The translations under genes were made by a program, and so were the position numbers. Source: Breznakiella homolactica (GTDB lineage: Bacteria; Spirochaetota; Spirochaetia; Treponematales; Breznakiellaceae). Taken from it: a stretch of 64,000 nt of DNA. Each line of letters begins with the position of its first letter. Within the stretch, counting starts at the first letter, position 1. The stretch covers positions 1,736,001-1,800,000 of the forward strand of contig NZ_CP067089.2 in assembly GCF_016616095.2 (NCBI RefSeq), given 5' to 3'. Of this stretch, positions 44,876 through 55,081 are shown in pieces. Below the pieces are notes generated by a model. That model saw only the letters and a list, made by a program, of their open reading frames with translations, was not told where the DNA came from and searched no databases.

Positions 44876-45220
44876 TTAATTATTCCGGCCCTGGCGTTCA
44901 ATTCGGTCCAGACGTTCGTGGAGGGCGTCAATCGTTTCCTGAAGGACATCATGCTTCCGGTGGAGTTTTTTCACGCTGGAATGAATGGAAGCTCCGGTGC
45001 CCGCGGCGATGGAAGCCCCCAGGGCGCTGAGCACATTGGTGTAATTGCCCATGATCAGCTGGGTCATATCGGTCGGCGCCAGATTGCTGAGCGCCGGGAT
45101 CAAAAGACACAGCGCCGCAAAAATAACAAGGTAAAAAAACAGAAACAGGTAGATAAAAATGGATATTCTGCTCGACAGTACCGCGGGAATTTTTTCAAGA
45201 AAAGAACCGTTTTTTTCCAA
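44876..45220 (-). CDS. Small membrane protein with coiled-coil tail
   Basis: A 114-residue protein with two membrane helices (about 20-45 and 57-75) and a C-terminal basic coiled coil (VKKLHRKHDVLQETIDALHE). The start is TTG at 45220 with a strong AGGAG upstream, so the translation is well supported. Topology resembles phage holins, but there are no phage genes here and nothing more to say about function. Confidence 0.65.
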   Translation of the reverse strand: MEKNGSFLEKIPAVLSSRISIFIYLFLFFYLVIFAALCLLIPALSNLAPTDMTQLIMGNYTNVLSALGASIAAGTGASIHSSVKKLHRKHDVLQETIDALHERLDRIERQGRNN

Positions 45221-45338
45221 TTAAAAGCTCCTATCCGGTTTATTTTTAACTATACTTAATTATATACGAATTGCGGAAATTTCCGAATACCGGTCAGATC
45301 CGGCGGGATGGATCCGTGTATGTAAAAAAGAATGGCCT

Positions 45339-45932
45339 ATGAGTAAGTACGTTTTTCCGAAAAAATCACTGGACGCATTTTCCTGCCCCCACTGCGGCGC
45401 TTATGCCCAGCAGATGTGGAATCCCTGGACCGACAGCGCGAGGCTGGGACCGCTTTCCGGTGATGCCGCGGAAATCAGTGTAAGCCAGTGCATGTACTGC
45501 AGCAATATCGGAATATGGATAAACGACCGCATGTGCTACCCCGATACGGGCTGCGGGCTTGTGCCCGCGGCGGGCATGCCCGGGGAAGTACTGTCCCTGT
45601 ACCATGAAGCCGCGGCGGTGGCAGGCAAATCCCCCCGGTCCGCGGCAGCTCTTCTGCGGCTGGCGGTTCAGCATTTATGCCGGGATCTGGGCGCTGTGGG
45701 ATACACCATGGACGAAGATATACAGCATCTGGTTATCCGAGGATTGCCCGAAAAAATAGAGCGGCTCTTTTCCAAGGTAAAAGTTACGGGAAACGGCGCG
45801 GTTTTTCCGGGACAAATCGCCGACGATGACCGGGAAACCGTGGAAATACTGTTCTCCCTGGTAAATCTTATGGTTGAATATATGATCCATGGCCCCGGGG
45901 AAGTGGACCGGATATACCGGCAGCTGCGGTAG
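45339..45932 (+). CDS. DUF4145 domain protein with zinc ribbon
   Basis: A 197-residue protein. The N-terminus has a zinc ribbon, FSCPHCGAYAQQM and later CMYCSN, and then the DUF4145 helical domain with SPRSAAALLRLAVQHLCRDL and a C-terminal VNLMVEYMIHGP. DUF4145 proteins are often coupled to defence or nucleic-acid functions, but no partner is next to it. No clear ribosome site. It ends against the M20 gene. Confidence 0.82.
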   Translation: MSKYVFPKKSLDAFSCPHCGAYAQQMWNPWTDSARLGPLSGDAAEISVSQCMYCSNIGIWINDRMCYPDTGCGLVPAAGMPGEVLSLYHEAAAVAGKSPRSAAALLRLAVQHLCRDLGAVGYTMDEDIQHLVIRGLPEKIERLFSKVKVTGNGAVFPGQIADDDRETVEILFSLVNLMVEYMIHGPGEVDRIYRQLR

Positions 45933-45955
45933 AACCCGGTATTAAACCGGAAGCC

Positions 45956-45995
45956 ATACGGCTCCGCCGGCGCGGCGGCCGGCGGATATCCGTAT
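45956..45995. terminator. Bidirectional hairpin between DUF4145 and M20 genes
   Basis: ATACGG (45956-45961) and CCGCCGG (45964-45970) pair with CCGGCGG (45979-45985) and CCGTAT (45990-45995), giving a long interrupted stem in the convergent gap. It abuts the M20 stop. No T-run is visible. Confidence 0.45.
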
Positions 45996-47401
45996 CAGCC
46001 TTCTATTTCGCCCAGGAGATCCTCGGCGGCAACGTATTTTTCGCCGGCAATGGATTTTTTCCATTCTTCCTTGGCCGCGGCGAGTACATCCTTTTTGGTC
46101 ATAATATCGTAGCACGCGCAGCCGAAGATTTTCGAGGCGTAAATCATGCCCTTCATGCCCACGGTCGACCCCGACGCGGCGGTGGCCTGCCAGGTATGGG
46201 CGCCGATACCAATGGGATACGCCGCGGTATATACCTGGGCGACCGGGGTAATATGGGAAACATCCCCCACATCGGTGGAAGCCGGGATCGTGTAGTCTAT
46301 TCCCCAGTAGCCAATGCCGTCATGGATCGGCTTGTTCATGAGGTCGTCCGCGGAATCGGGGTCAACCCCGAGCCCCAGCAGGGTGTTGCGCCGCTGATCC
46401 GGGGTCAGGGTATCCGCCAGTTTTCGGCAGAAATCGAGTTCCTCCGGGGTGTACTGGGGGATATCTATGGCCTTGAGATTCTCATACAGAAGGTCCGACA
46501 TGGCTTTGTTCGCGATCACGTCATAGCAGCCGTGGTTTATGGCGTACTCCACGGTGGTGCCGGTCATCATGGCCGCGCCTTTTGCCACGTCGATAACCCG
46601 TTTGATCAAAGGAATAAGTTCCCGCATCCGGGGGCAGCGGACCTGGAAATCCCCGGAAGCGAAATCCGGGACAATATTCGCCCGCTCACCGCCGGAGGTA
46701 ACCACGTAATGGATCCGGGCGCCGGTGGGCATGTGCTCCCGGAGGAATTCCGTGCCTACCTGCATCAGGGTAAGGGCGTCCAGGGCTGAGCGGCCGAGAT
46801 GGGGGACCTGGGCCGCGTGGGCGGGGATGCCGTGGAATTTAAAGGTCAGCTGTATGGAGGCGTTGGTGCCGAAGGCCGCCACGGTATTGAGATCCGACGG
46901 ATGATAGCCGAAAGCCGCGTCGAGATCCGAGAAAACCCCGGCTTTGGCGAGGACCGGCTTGCCGAGCTGCTCCTCCGCGGGGGCGCCGATATACCGGATG
47001 GTCCCGGAAAGAAGCCCCGCGTCAATAGCGGCTTTGACCCCCACTGCGGCGCCGAGAAGGGCCGTACCAAGAATATTATGGCCGCATCCGTGCCCGGGGG
47101 CTCCCGGTACCACCGGTTCCTGGGTGGTCTGCACTTTCTGCGAAAGCCCCGGAAGAGCGTCAAATTCGCCGAGCAGCCCGATCACCGGGGAACCGGAACC
47201 CCACTCCGCCACAAAGGCGTAATCCTGAATATGGTCAAGTTCGGTAACTCTGAACCCCGCTTCCCTGAGATATTTTTTCTGAAGCGCCGAGGATTCTTTC
47301 TCTTCATGGGAAAGCTCAGGGTTCTTCCAGAGTTCCTGGGCAATGCGGATAAAATCGTCTTTTTTTTGTTCGATAACCGAAATAATAGTGTTCTTTGCCA
47401 T
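45995..47401 (-). CDS. M20-family amidohydrolase, AbgB-like
   Basis: A 468-residue zinc-dependent amidohydrolase. The metal site is marked by LLGEFDALPGL, PGHGCGHNILG and APAEEQLGKPVLA, then YHPSDLNT; the dimer domain runs about 185-300. The closest family is p-aminobenzoyl-glutamate hydrolase subunit B and related amide hydrolases with a late HTWQATAASGSTVGMKG. GGAGG precedes the ATG. It is divergent from dppA, 101 bp away, and probably cleaves an N-acyl or peptide substrate taken up by that transporter. Confidence 0.9.
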   Translation of the reverse strand: MAKNTIISVIEQKKDDFIRIAQELWKNPELSHEEKESSALQKKYLREAGFRVTELDHIQDYAFVAEWGSGSPVIGLLGEFDALPGLSQKVQTTQEPVVPGAPGHGCGHNILGTALLGAAVGVKAAIDAGLLSGTIRYIGAPAEEQLGKPVLAKAGVFSDLDAAFGYHPSDLNTVAAFGTNASIQLTFKFHGIPAHAAQVPHLGRSALDALTLMQVGTEFLREHMPTGARIHYVVTSGGERANIVPDFASGDFQVRCPRMRELIPLIKRVIDVAKGAAMMTGTTVEYAINHGCYDVIANKAMSDLLYENLKAIDIPQYTPEELDFCRKLADTLTPDQRRNTLLGLGVDPDSADDLMNKPIHDGIGYWGIDYTIPASTDVGDVSHITPVAQVYTAAYPIGIGAHTWQATAASGSTVGMKGMIYASKIFGCACYDIMTKKDVLAAAKEEWKKSIAGEKYVAAEDLLGEIEG

Positions 47402-47502
47402 AGAAACCCCTCCAGGTGGTAAAAAAATACTGTACTAAATCACGTATCCATAATAATATAATATCACACTAATATCTATAATATTGTAAAGGAGACAAGC
47501 TA

Positions 47503-49233
47503 ATGCGAAAATTGATGTTTGTGCTTTTCATTGTACTTGCCGCGGGAATGGTCTTTGCCGGCGGGTCCAGTGACTCCGGGGAAGTGGTCCTGGTGGTTGG
47601 CCAGTCCACGGATCCCGTCATCCTCGACGGTCCCATGTACAGCGATACCCCGACCCATAACCTTAATCTGGTACTGTACAATCGGCTCTACGACCTCACT
47701 CCGGAAGGGGTACTTGAACCGGACCTCGCGGTGGATATGCCTGTTATCGAAGAAAACGGGACGAAATATACCATCAAAATCAAGCAGGGCGTAAAATTCC
47801 ACAACGGGAATCCCCTGACCATCGATGACGTAATATTCTCATTTAACCGGGGCGCGTTCCACGAAAAATCCCAGATGAAGTCCATCTACGCCATGATGTA
47901 CAATGTGCAGAAGGTCGACGAATATACCATGACCTTCCGGACCGGTAAATTCGATTCCTCCAAAGCCCCCGCAGGAATGAAGGACAGTGACCTGAAAACC
48001 TTTGAAGAACGGGGAAAATACTACAGCCCCGCGTCATTCGGCTCCCAGGTCAACCAGCTTTCCTGGCTCGGCGCTTCCATCAATGACAAAGAAACCATGG
48101 AAAAAGCCGCCACTGACGGCACCCTCCAGGACTACGGCCTTACCTGGGCGGTGGGCACCGGATCCTTCAAATTCGACAGCTGGCGCCAGGGCGACAGCGT
48201 AACCCTGGTCCGGAATCCGGATTATTTCGATCAGTCCATTAAATCCAACGTGGACAAAATCATCTTCAAGACCATCCGGGACCCTTCGGCCCTCAAAACC
48301 GCCTTCCTCAACAAGGAAGTGGATCTGATTATGAACGTCGTACCCCTGGATGCCCGGGAAATCGAACGCCAGGGCGGAAAAATTCTTACCACCTCCGGTT
48401 ACTTCGGCTACCACTACCTGGGATTCAACATGAATTCCCCCCGGGTTGGCCAGGTTAACGCCGACGGAACTCCTGACAAGGACGGGGTTTACGATCTCAA
48501 CGCCCCGTCGGCTAAGCTCCGGGAAGCCATCCTGTACGCCATCAATCCCGCGGATATCGTCAATTCCCCGGACATCATGGATAAACGGGGTATTGTGAGC
48601 CTCCAGTACATGGAAACCCTTCCCTTCGGCAAGATCACCGATCCCCGGGGAACCCGGATGGAACAGGGAAATAATCAGACCGGCTATTACAATCCCACCA
48701 GGGCTAAACAGATCTTCGACGCCCTCCCGGCATCATACAAGCAGGCGGGAAGCCTCAAATGTACGGTCCTTTCCGGCAGTGTGTACGAAAAAGAAGCCCT
48801 GGTCGTTAAGGATCAGGTACGCCGCGCCCTCGGGGTTGACCTGATCAACATCGAACGGGTAGCCCTCTCCGAAGTCGCAACCCGCCGGGGAACCGCCGAT
48901 CCCAATACCTGGGATCTCATCGTTAACTGGACCCAGACCGACGACAGCTACTATATCTTCGTAGCCTTTGACGGATTCAACACCTCCCTGCTTCATGACA
49001 CCAAATACTATGAAGCGGCGGCGCAGACCTATATTGACCAGGGCAACTCCCTCCCCAACGGCCCTGCCCGGAATGAAGCCTATCAGAATGCTCAGAAGAT
49101 CATCCTGAATGCCCTTCCCCGGGTACCTCTGGTAGCCATGCAGGGAATTTCAGCCAGCCAGACCAATATCGAAGGGGTCGCAATTTCTCCCTCCGGGTCC
49201 TTCAGGCTGAAGAACGTCGTAAAAAACAAATAA
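47503..49233 (+). CDS. dppA: Peptide ABC transporter substrate-binding protein (family 5)
   Basis: A 576-residue extracytoplasmic solute-binding protein. The signal peptide ends GMVFAGGSSDSG, without a lipobox. LNLVLYNRLYDLTPEG and KIKQGVKFHNGNPLTIDDVIFSFN define family 5 (DppA/OppA); the C-terminal half has the usual WDLIVNWTQTDDSYY region. AAGGAG lies before the ATG. The AT-rich 101-bp gap upstream must contain divergent promoters; TATAAT at 47457 and 47477 are candidates. Opens a long operon; ligand unknown. Confidence 0.94.
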   Translation: MRKLMFVLFIVLAAGMVFAGGSSDSGEVVLVVGQSTDPVILDGPMYSDTPTHNLNLVLYNRLYDLTPEGVLEPDLAVDMPVIEENGTKYTIKIKQGVKFHNGNPLTIDDVIFSFNRGAFHEKSQMKSIYAMMYNVQKVDEYTMTFRTGKFDSSKAPAGMKDSDLKTFEERGKYYSPASFGSQVNQLSWLGASINDKETMEKAATDGTLQDYGLTWAVGTGSFKFDSWRQGDSVTLVRNPDYFDQSIKSNVDKIIFKTIRDPSALKTAFLNKEVDLIMNVVPLDAREIERQGGKILTTSGYFGYHYLGFNMNSPRVGQVNADGTPDKDGVYDLNAPSAKLREAILYAINPADIVNSPDIMDKRGIVSLQYMETLPFGKITDPRGTRMEQGNNQTGYYNPTRAKQIFDALPASYKQAGSLKCTVLSGSVYEKEALVVKDQVRRALGVDLINIERVALSEVATRRGTADPNTWDLIVNWTQTDDSYYIFVAFDGFNTSLLHDTKYYEAAAQTYIDQGNSLPNGPARNEAYQNAQKIILNALPRVPLVAMQGISASQTNIEGVAISPSGSFRLKNVVKNK

Positions 49234-49301
49234 GCCTCCGGAGAACGGGCCCCGTCAGACCATGACTCTGAACCGGCGGCTCGTTCAAGAGGATTTAATC
49301 C

Positions 49302-49323
49302 GGTCCGGGTTAACACCCGGACC
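49302..49323 (+). terminator. Perfect stem-loop between dppA and dppB
   Basis: GGTCCGGGT-TAAC-ACCCGGACC: 9 bp and a 4-base loop, in a 241-bp gap. A second GC hairpin, CCCGGG-N6-CCCGGG (49396-49413), lies further down, 12 bp ahead of a T6 tract. The gap holds no gene. Together they probably stop or stabilise the dppA message. Confidence 0.65.
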
Positions 49324-49474
49324 TGCAAAAAACACTGCCTGAATGAAAGGTAATCTTATCCGTAACGCGCCCCCAGGGTTCCCTGCCGGGCCATACCCGG
49401 GGACTGTCCCGGGGCTGCGGGTTTCAATTTTTTATCTTGATGCCCTACGGGGATGTGATTTGTAAGGAAAAAAC

Positions 49475-50497
49475 ATGCTGCATTATATTTTGAGGCGGGT
49501 GCTGCAGCTTATTCCCGTCGTTATCGGGGTTACCTTTATTGTGTTCGCCCTGACATACATAGCTCCCGGGGACCCTGCGCGGCTGCTCTTACCCCAGGAC
49601 GCCAGCGATGAGGACGTCGCGGAAATGCGGAGCGCCATGGGACATGACCGTCCTATGCTGGTTCAATATTTCCATTTTCTTTTCGGATATGACGGCCCCG
49701 GAGATTCCTTTGATTACAAGGGGCTTTTACGGCTGGATCTCGGCCGTTCCTATGTTTCAAACCGGCCGGTTTTCGGCACAATTCTTGACCGCTTCCCCAA
49801 TACTGCGCTTTTGGCGGTTATAGCGCTGGTACTGTCCATAGTGGTATCCATACCATTCGGTATAATTTCCGCCACGCGACCGTACTCAAAAACCGATATG
49901 GTGGTCACGGTGCTGGCATTGCTGGGTATTTCCATGCCCGCCTTCTGGCTGGGGATGATGCTGATATGGATATTTTCAGTCCAGCTGCGGCTTTTTCCGT
50001 CGCTGGCATCCCCTGCGAACCTGATCAGCCTGGTGCTTCCCGCCATCACCCTGGCGGCCATGAGTACCGCGGTGCAGACCAGAATGACCCGTTCCTCCAT
50101 GATGGAGGTTATCCGCCAGGATTATATCCGGACAGCCCGGGCAAAGGGCCTCAGTGAAAAGCAGGTTATCCGCAAGCATGCCCTGCGGAACGCCCTGATC
50201 CCGGTGGTAACCGTTATCGGGCTCCAGGTCGGAAACCTCATGGTCGGATCGGTAATGACCGAAACGGTATTCTCCTATCCCGGAATCGGGACGATCATGG
50301 TGGATGCCATCCAGCGGAAGGACAACCCCCAGATACTGGCTTCGGTGGTCTTTATGGCCCTGGTATTCGCGGTGGTAAACCTGCTGGTGGATATACTATA
50401 CGCTTTCATCGATCCCCGTATAAAAGCGCAGTACGAAGGATCGGCGAAAAAGAAGAAAGGAGGGTTCCTGAATGGCTTCAAACGCACAAAAACCTGA
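49475..50497 (+). CDS. dppB: Dipeptide ABC permease DppB
   Basis: A 340-residue permease with six helices. It opens MLHYILRRVLQLIPVVIGVT and has APGDPARLL and the EAA loop DYIRTARAKGLSEKQVIRKH, standard for DppB/OppB. AAGGA precedes the ATG. Its C-terminus overlaps dppC by 26 bp, so translation is coupled. Confidence 0.95.
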   Translation: MLHYILRRVLQLIPVVIGVTFIVFALTYIAPGDPARLLLPQDASDEDVAEMRSAMGHDRPMLVQYFHFLFGYDGPGDSFDYKGLLRLDLGRSYVSNRPVFGTILDRFPNTALLAVIALVLSIVVSIPFGIISATRPYSKTDMVVTVLALLGISMPAFWLGMMLIWIFSVQLRLFPSLASPANLISLVLPAITLAAMSTAVQTRMTRSSMMEVIRQDYIRTARAKGLSEKQVIRKHALRNALIPVVTVIGLQVGNLMVGSVMTETVFSYPGIGTIMVDAIQRKDNPQILASVVFMALVFAVVNLLVDILYAFIDPRIKAQYEGSAKKKKGGFLNGFKRTKT

Positions 50498-51446
50498 ACA
50501 TACCCATCCGGGCTCCCTGATCGCAGACGTAACCGATGAAGAGGAAATCGCCGTCCGGCAGGACCGGTCCGCTTTCGGTGAGTTCTGGCACCGGTTCAAA
50601 AAGAATAAACTCGCCGTCATCGGTCTGGTGGTGGTGGTTCTGTATATTCTGCTGGCTGTTTTCGCGGATCTTTTTTATTCCGAGGATTTCATTCTCAGCA
50701 ACCAGATATCCAACGCCTTCGCTTCCCCCGGAACCGTAGCGGACATCGACTGGAATGATGAAATAAAACCCCACCGGTATATTCTGGGGGCGGACAATTT
50801 CGGACGGGATGTCCTGGGACGGATTATACACGGCGCCCGGGTCTCGATGATTATCGGGTTTGTGACGGTTATTTTCTCCATAATAGTCGGCGGCGGCCTT
50901 GGTGCCCTGGCCGGGTATTACGGCGGCGTCCTGGAAACGATCATCATGCGGGGAGCGGATATTCTGCTGGCAATCCCCAACGTTCTTTTTGCCATGGCCA
51001 TTGTGGCGGCCCTGGGGCCGAGCTTCAGAAACCTGCTGCTGGCCATAGGGATCACCGCCATACCAACCTATGTCAGAATTGTCCGCGCTTCGGTGCTTAC
51101 GGTGAAGGATCAGGAATTTGTTGAAGCCGCCCGGGCTATCGGAGCGCGGGATCACCGGCTTATTCTGTTCCATGTTCTTCCGAACTGTATGGCACCGGTT
51201 ATAGTCCAGGCGACCCTGGGAATCGCCCAGAATATCCTTTCGGCGACATTCCTGTCATTCCTCGGCCTCGGGATCCAGCCGCCTTCTCCGGAATGGGGGA
51301 ACATGCTTTCCGAAGCCCGCCAGTATATTATCTCCGCCCCGCACACGCTGATCTTCCCGGGGCTGGCGATTATGACAGTAATTCTGGCGTACAATCTGAT
51401 CGGCGACGGCCTCAGGGATGCCCTGGACCCGAAGCTGAAACGGTAG
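50472..51446 (+). CDS. dppC: Dipeptide ABC permease DppC
   Basis: A 324-residue permease with an N-terminal cytoplasmic extension (about 1-45), the OppC_N helix, and the EAA loop [39 protein letters not shown] is a DppC hallmark. Overlaps dppB; dppD starts 10 bp downstream. Confidence 0.95.
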   Translation: MASNAQKPEHTHPGSLIADVTDEEEIAVRQDRSAFGEFWHRFKKNKLAVIGLVVVVLYILLAVFADLFYSEDFILSNQISNAFASPGTVADIDWNDEIKPHRYILGADNFGRDVLGRIIHGARVSMIIGFVTVIFSIIVGGGLGALAGYYGGVLETIIMRGADILLAIPNVLFAMAIVAALGPSFRNLLLAIGITAIPTYVRIVRASVLTVKDQEFVEAARAIGARDHRLILFHVLPNCMAPVIVQATLGIAQNILSATFLSFLGLGIQPPSPEWGNMLSEARQYIISAPHTLIFPGLAIMTVILAYNLIGDGLRDALDPKLKR

Positions 51447-51456
51447 GAGGGATACT

Positions 51457-52452
51457 ATGGCAGACAAACAATTATCGATTACAACCCTCCGGGTACATTA
51501 CGAAACTGAAAAGGAAACGGTCCACGCGGTTAACGGGATCAGCCTCGAAATGGATGAAGGGGACAGCCTCGGTATCGTAGGCGAAACCGGCGCCGGCAAA
51601 ACGACCACGGCGCTGGCAATTCTGGGCCTGCTCCCGAAACCCACCGGAAAAATAATAGAAGGGTCCATACTGTTCGACGGCCAGGACCTGGTACAGGCGG
51701 GAGAAACGGAGATGCAGAAAATCCGCGGGAATAAAATTTCCATGATTTTCCAGGATCCCATGACCTCCCTGAACCCCATATTTACCATCGGAGAGCAGAT
51801 AGCCGAAGTTATCGAAATACACAACGAAATAACGAAAGACGGAGCCATGGAACGGGCGGCGGAAATGCTCGAACTGGTGGGCATTCCCCAGGCCAGAATG
51901 GGAGAATATCCCCATCAGTTTTCCGGGGGGATGAAGCAGCGGGTGGTTATCGCCATGGCGCTGGCCTGCAATCCCAAACTTCTTCTGGCGGACGAACCCA
52001 CCACGGCCCTGGATGTTACCATCCAGGCGCAGGTGCTGCGGATGATGCGGGGACTCAAGGAAAAATTCAACACATCCCTCATTCTTATCAGCCATGACCT
52101 GGGGGTTGTCGCCCAGATCTGCACCAAGGTCGCCATCATGTACGCCGGGGAAATCATGGAATACGGGAATATCGAGGATGTTTTCGAAAAGCCCCTGCAC
52201 CCGTATACCGAAGGACTCTTTAATTCCATCCCCCGGCTCGACGTCGACCGGGACCGGCTTTCGCCCATATCGGGACTTATGCCGGATCCGTCGCGGCTTC
52301 CCAAGGGCTGTGTGTTCCATCCCCGGTGTCCCTATGCGGAAGAGGTCTGTGCCAAACGGGTTCCCCAGGTCAATGATACGGAAAACCGCAAGGTCATGTG
52401 TCTCATGTATGAAGGCATCATGGAAAACAAGATGAGGAAAACCCATGCCTGA
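51457..52452 (+). CDS. dppD: Dipeptide ABC ATP-binding protein DppD
   Basis: A 331-residue ATPase with Walker [22 protein letters not shown], signature [15 protein letters not shown] and [13 protein letters not shown]. The C-terminal oligopeptide-transport extension has the Cys-rich [13 protein letters not shown], a probable iron-sulfur site of this family. GGAGG precedes the ATG; it overlaps dppF by 8 bp. Confidence 0.95.
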   Translation: MADKQLSITTLRVHYETEKETVHAVNGISLEMDEGDSLGIVGETGAGKTTTALAILGLLPKPTGKIIEGSILFDGQDLVQAGETEMQKIRGNKISMIFQDPMTSLNPIFTIGEQIAEVIEIHNEITKDGAMERAAEMLELVGIPQARMGEYPHQFSGGMKQRVVIAMALACNPKLLLADEPTTALDVTIQAQVLRMMRGLKEKFNTSLILISHDLGVVAQICTKVAIMYAGEIMEYGNIEDVFEKPLHPYTEGLFNSIPRLDVDRDRLSPISGLMPDPSRLPKGCVFHPRCPYAEEVCAKRVPQVNDTENRKVMCLMYEGIMENKMRKTHA

Positions 52453-53416
52453 GCAAAGCACAAAAAAAATCCTGGAAGTCCAGGGTCTAAAGAAATACTT
52501 CTCCACCCATAAGGGTGAACTGCATGCGGTGGATAATGTTTCCTTCGATATTTATGAAGGGAAAACCCTCGGGGTCGTGGGAGAGTCCGGATGCGGCAAA
52601 ACCACCGCGGGGCGGACCATACTGCGCCTGCTGGACCCCACCGCGGGCAAGGTTATCTTCGACGGGATCGATGTAACCGCCGCGTCCTCCGCGGAGATGC
52701 GGAACCTCCGGGAACGGATGCAGATTATTTTTCAGGATCCCTACGCGTCCCTGAACCCCCGGATGTCCGTCAGCAAAATCATCGGAGAACCCCTGAAAAT
52801 CCACCGCCGCATAAGCAGCAAGAAGGAACTGGAAAAAAAGGTCCGGGAACTGATGGCCGTGGTTGAACTGGCGGACCGTCTGTACAATTCCTATCCCCAT
52901 GAACTCGACGGCGGGCGGCGGCAGCGTATCGGTATAGCCCGGGCCCTGGCCCTGGAACCGAAATTCCTGGTCTGCGACGAGCCCGTATCGGCCCTGGACG
53001 TTTCCGTTCAGGCCCAGATTCTCAACCTGATGCAGGACCTTCAGGATAAGCTGGGGCTGACCTACATGTTCGTAACCCACGACATGTCGGTGGTAAAGCA
53101 TATTTCCGACGATATCGCCGTGATGTATCTGGGGCAGGTGGTGGAGAAATCTCCCTCCCACGCGCTGTTTGAAAAGCAGCTGCATCCCTACACCAAGGCG
53201 CTCATCGCCGCCATCCCGGTGCTTAAACCCGGCGGGTTCAACGACGACGCCATCCTCAAGGGGGAAATCTCCTCCCCCATCGAGCCGAAACCGGGATGCC
53301 GCTTCGCGCCCCGCTGCCCATACGCGACGGAAGCCTGCACCCAGGCGGACCCGCCGCTCCGGGAAATTCAGCCTAACCGGTTCGTTGCCTGTATCAGGGC
53401 GGAAGAACTGGCCTAG
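52445..53416 (+). CDS. dppF: Dipeptide ABC ATP-binding protein DppF
   Basis: A 323-residue ATPase with Walker [24 protein letters not shown] and [10 protein letters not shown]. The signature is [15 protein letters not shown], not LSGGQ, a variant seen in other DppF proteins. The C-terminal extension has [12 protein letters not shown]. It completes dppABCDF. The racemase gene starts 2 bp after its stop, linking transport to metabolism. Confidence 0.95.
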   Translation: MPEQSTKKILEVQGLKKYFSTHKGELHAVDNVSFDIYEGKTLGVVGESGCGKTTAGRTILRLLDPTAGKVIFDGIDVTAASSAEMRNLRERMQIIFQDPYASLNPRMSVSKIIGEPLKIHRRISSKKELEKKVRELMAVVELADRLYNSYPHELDGGRRQRIGIARALALEPKFLVCDEPVSALDVSVQAQILNLMQDLQDKLGLTYMFVTHDMSVVKHISDDIAVMYLGQVVEKSPSHALFEKQLHPYTKALIAAIPVLKPGGFNDDAILKGEISSPIEPKPGCRFAPRCPYATEACTQADPPLREIQPNRFVACIRAEELA

Positions 53417-53418
53417 AT

Positions 53419-54069
53419 ATGAAAATCGGACTTATCCGGGTCATCACCTTGGATGACCCGGAACAGACCGGACTCCACGGCCGGATTCTTGAAGAACGGT
53501 TTCCCGGCCTGGAGGTTTTTTCCCGGTGTATTCCCGGCCAGCCCCGGGGTGTGTTTGATAAAAAAACCGAACAGGAAGCGGCTCCGAAAATAGCGGAACT
53601 GGGGCAGCGTATGGCCGAGACCGGGGGAGCCGAAGCTATTATCATAAGCTGCGCCTCCGATCCAGGACTGGCGGAACTGCGCGGAGCCGTTGGGATTCCC
53701 GTTATCGGAGCGGGAACGGCGGTGGCCGCCCTGGCGCTGGTATTGTCCGACCGGGTGGCGACCATGGGGATAACCGGGCAAACCCCGGACCGCATGCGGG
53801 AAATCCTCGGGCCGCGGCTCGTCGGAGAGGTCCGGCCGGGCGGTGTGTCTACCACCCTCGACTTGCTGACGGAACAGGGAAAAAACGCCTCCCGGGAAGC
53901 CTGCAAAAAACTGGCTAAGGAATCCGGCGCCGGGGTAATTGCCCTGTCATGCACCGGTTACGCCACCATCGGTTTCGCGGCGGAACTTGCCCAAGCCGCG
54001 GGTATCCCCGTGCTGGATCCCCTGATTGCCGCGGGCTACGCGGTTCTGTACACTGGTACTTCAGATTAA
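53419..54069 (+). CDS. Aspartate/glutamate/hydantoin racemase family protein
   Basis: A 216-residue two-domain protein of the Asp/Glu racemase fold. Catalytic cysteines lie in AIIISCASDPGL and VIALSCTGYATIG, the paired Cys arrangement of cofactor-independent racemases; the fold type is closest to hydantoin racemase. It may racemise an amino acid or amide-type substrate imported by the adjacent transporter. It is coupled to dppF, so the pathway link is strong although the substrate is unknown. Confidence 0.88.
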   Translation: MKIGLIRVITLDDPEQTGLHGRILEERFPGLEVFSRCIPGQPRGVFDKKTEQEAAPKIAELGQRMAETGGAEAIIISCASDPGLAELRGAVGIPVIGAGTAVAALALVLSDRVATMGITGQTPDRMREILGPRLVGEVRPGGVSTTLDLLTEQGKNASREACKKLAKESGAGVIALSCTGYATIGFAAELAQAAGIPVLDPLIAAGYAVLYTGTSD

Positions 54070-54141
54070 ATAAACAACCCTGCCATACAGGCATGAGGTA
54101 TGTTATTCATAACAGATAACACCACGACTAAGGAGAATGGA

Positions 54142-55071
54142 ATGCTTAAACAGGTTTTGGAAATGTACGAACTCCTGGACGACGCCGGAGTCAGCGGAAA
54201 AAAGGTTGAGGAATTCCTCAGAGGCCGGGGGCTTACGGATATACGGGTGGAAACCATCAAAGGTGAAAAGGGATCCACCGATTTCATACAAATTACCGTA
54301 CCCGGCAGCTCCGGAAAAAAATCCGGAGGCAAAGCCCCTACTCTGGGGCTCATCGGAAGGCTCGGCGGTATCGGCGCCCGGCCGGAACGGATCGGCATTG
54401 TATCGGACGCCGACGGAGCCGTGGCGGTTCTAGCCTGTGCCCTTAAACTGGCGGACATGGCGAAACGGGGCGACACGCTTCCCGGGGATATTATTATTTC
54501 AACCCATATCTGCCCCGACGCGCCGACCCAGCCCCACGAGCCGGTACCCTTTATGGGATCTCCGGTGGATATGCAGACCATGAATTCCCACGAAGTGGTT
54601 CCGGAAATGGACGCGATCATTTCGGTGGATACCACCAAAGGCAACCGGGTAATCAATCACCGGGGATTCGCCATCAGCCCGACGGTCAAATCCGGCTATA
54701 TCATGCGGACCAGCGAGGATCTGCTGGATATCATGGAGTGGTCCACCGGCCTCGTGCCGGCGGTATTCCCCCTGGCCACCGGCGACATTACACCCTACGG
54801 AAACGGAGTATACCACCTGAACAGCATCCTGCAGCCTTCCACCGCAACGGACGCGCCGGTGGTTGGCGTTGCCATCACCACGGTCAGGCCTGTACCCGGC
54901 TGCGGTACCGGCGCCAGCCGTGAGACTGATATCGAAGAAGCCTCCCGGTTCTGCCTCGAGGTCGCCAAAGCCTACGGTGCCGGAAGCTGCGGTTTCTACG
55001 ATGCCGATGAATTCGCGCTCCTGGAAAAACGCTACGGGTCAATGAAGCAGCTTCAGACCTTCGGTCTGTAG
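54142..55071 (+). CDS. DUF1177 family protein
   Basis: A 309-residue protein from the ATG at 54142, which has AAGGAG at ideal spacing; the ATG at 54100 has none. It shows the DUF1177 pattern: a long N-terminal helical segment, ISTHICPDAPTQPHEPVPFM, MDAIISVDTTKGNRVINHRG, and VAITTVRPVPGCGTGASRETD. The His, Asp and Cys residues suggest a metal or hydrolase site, but no activity is established for the family. It sits with AroM and M29-like genes in this and similar operons. Confidence 0.85.
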   Translation: MLKQVLEMYELLDDAGVSGKKVEEFLRGRGLTDIRVETIKGEKGSTDFIQITVPGSSGKKSGGKAPTLGLIGRLGGIGARPERIGIVSDADGAVAVLACALKLADMAKRGDTLPGDIIISTHICPDAPTQPHEPVPFMGSPVDMQTMNSHEVVPEMDAIISVDTTKGNRVINHRGFAISPTVKSGYIMRTSEDLLDIMEWSTGLVPAVFPLATGDITPYGNGVYHLNSILQPSTATDAPVVGVAITTVRPVPGCGTGASRETDIEEASRFCLEVAKAYGAGSCGFYDADEFALLEKRYGSMKQLQTFGL

Positions 55072-55081
55072 ATCTTCGGAA

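Noticed and set aside
44876..45220. Phage holin
   Set aside because: Two helices and a coiled tail fit, but no endolysin, integrase or structural phage gene is near, so prophage origin is not supported.
51472..52506. A 344-codon open frame on the minus strand opposite dppD
   Set aside because: The dppD protein on the + strand is complete and conserved; the antisense translation has no family features and no ribosome site.
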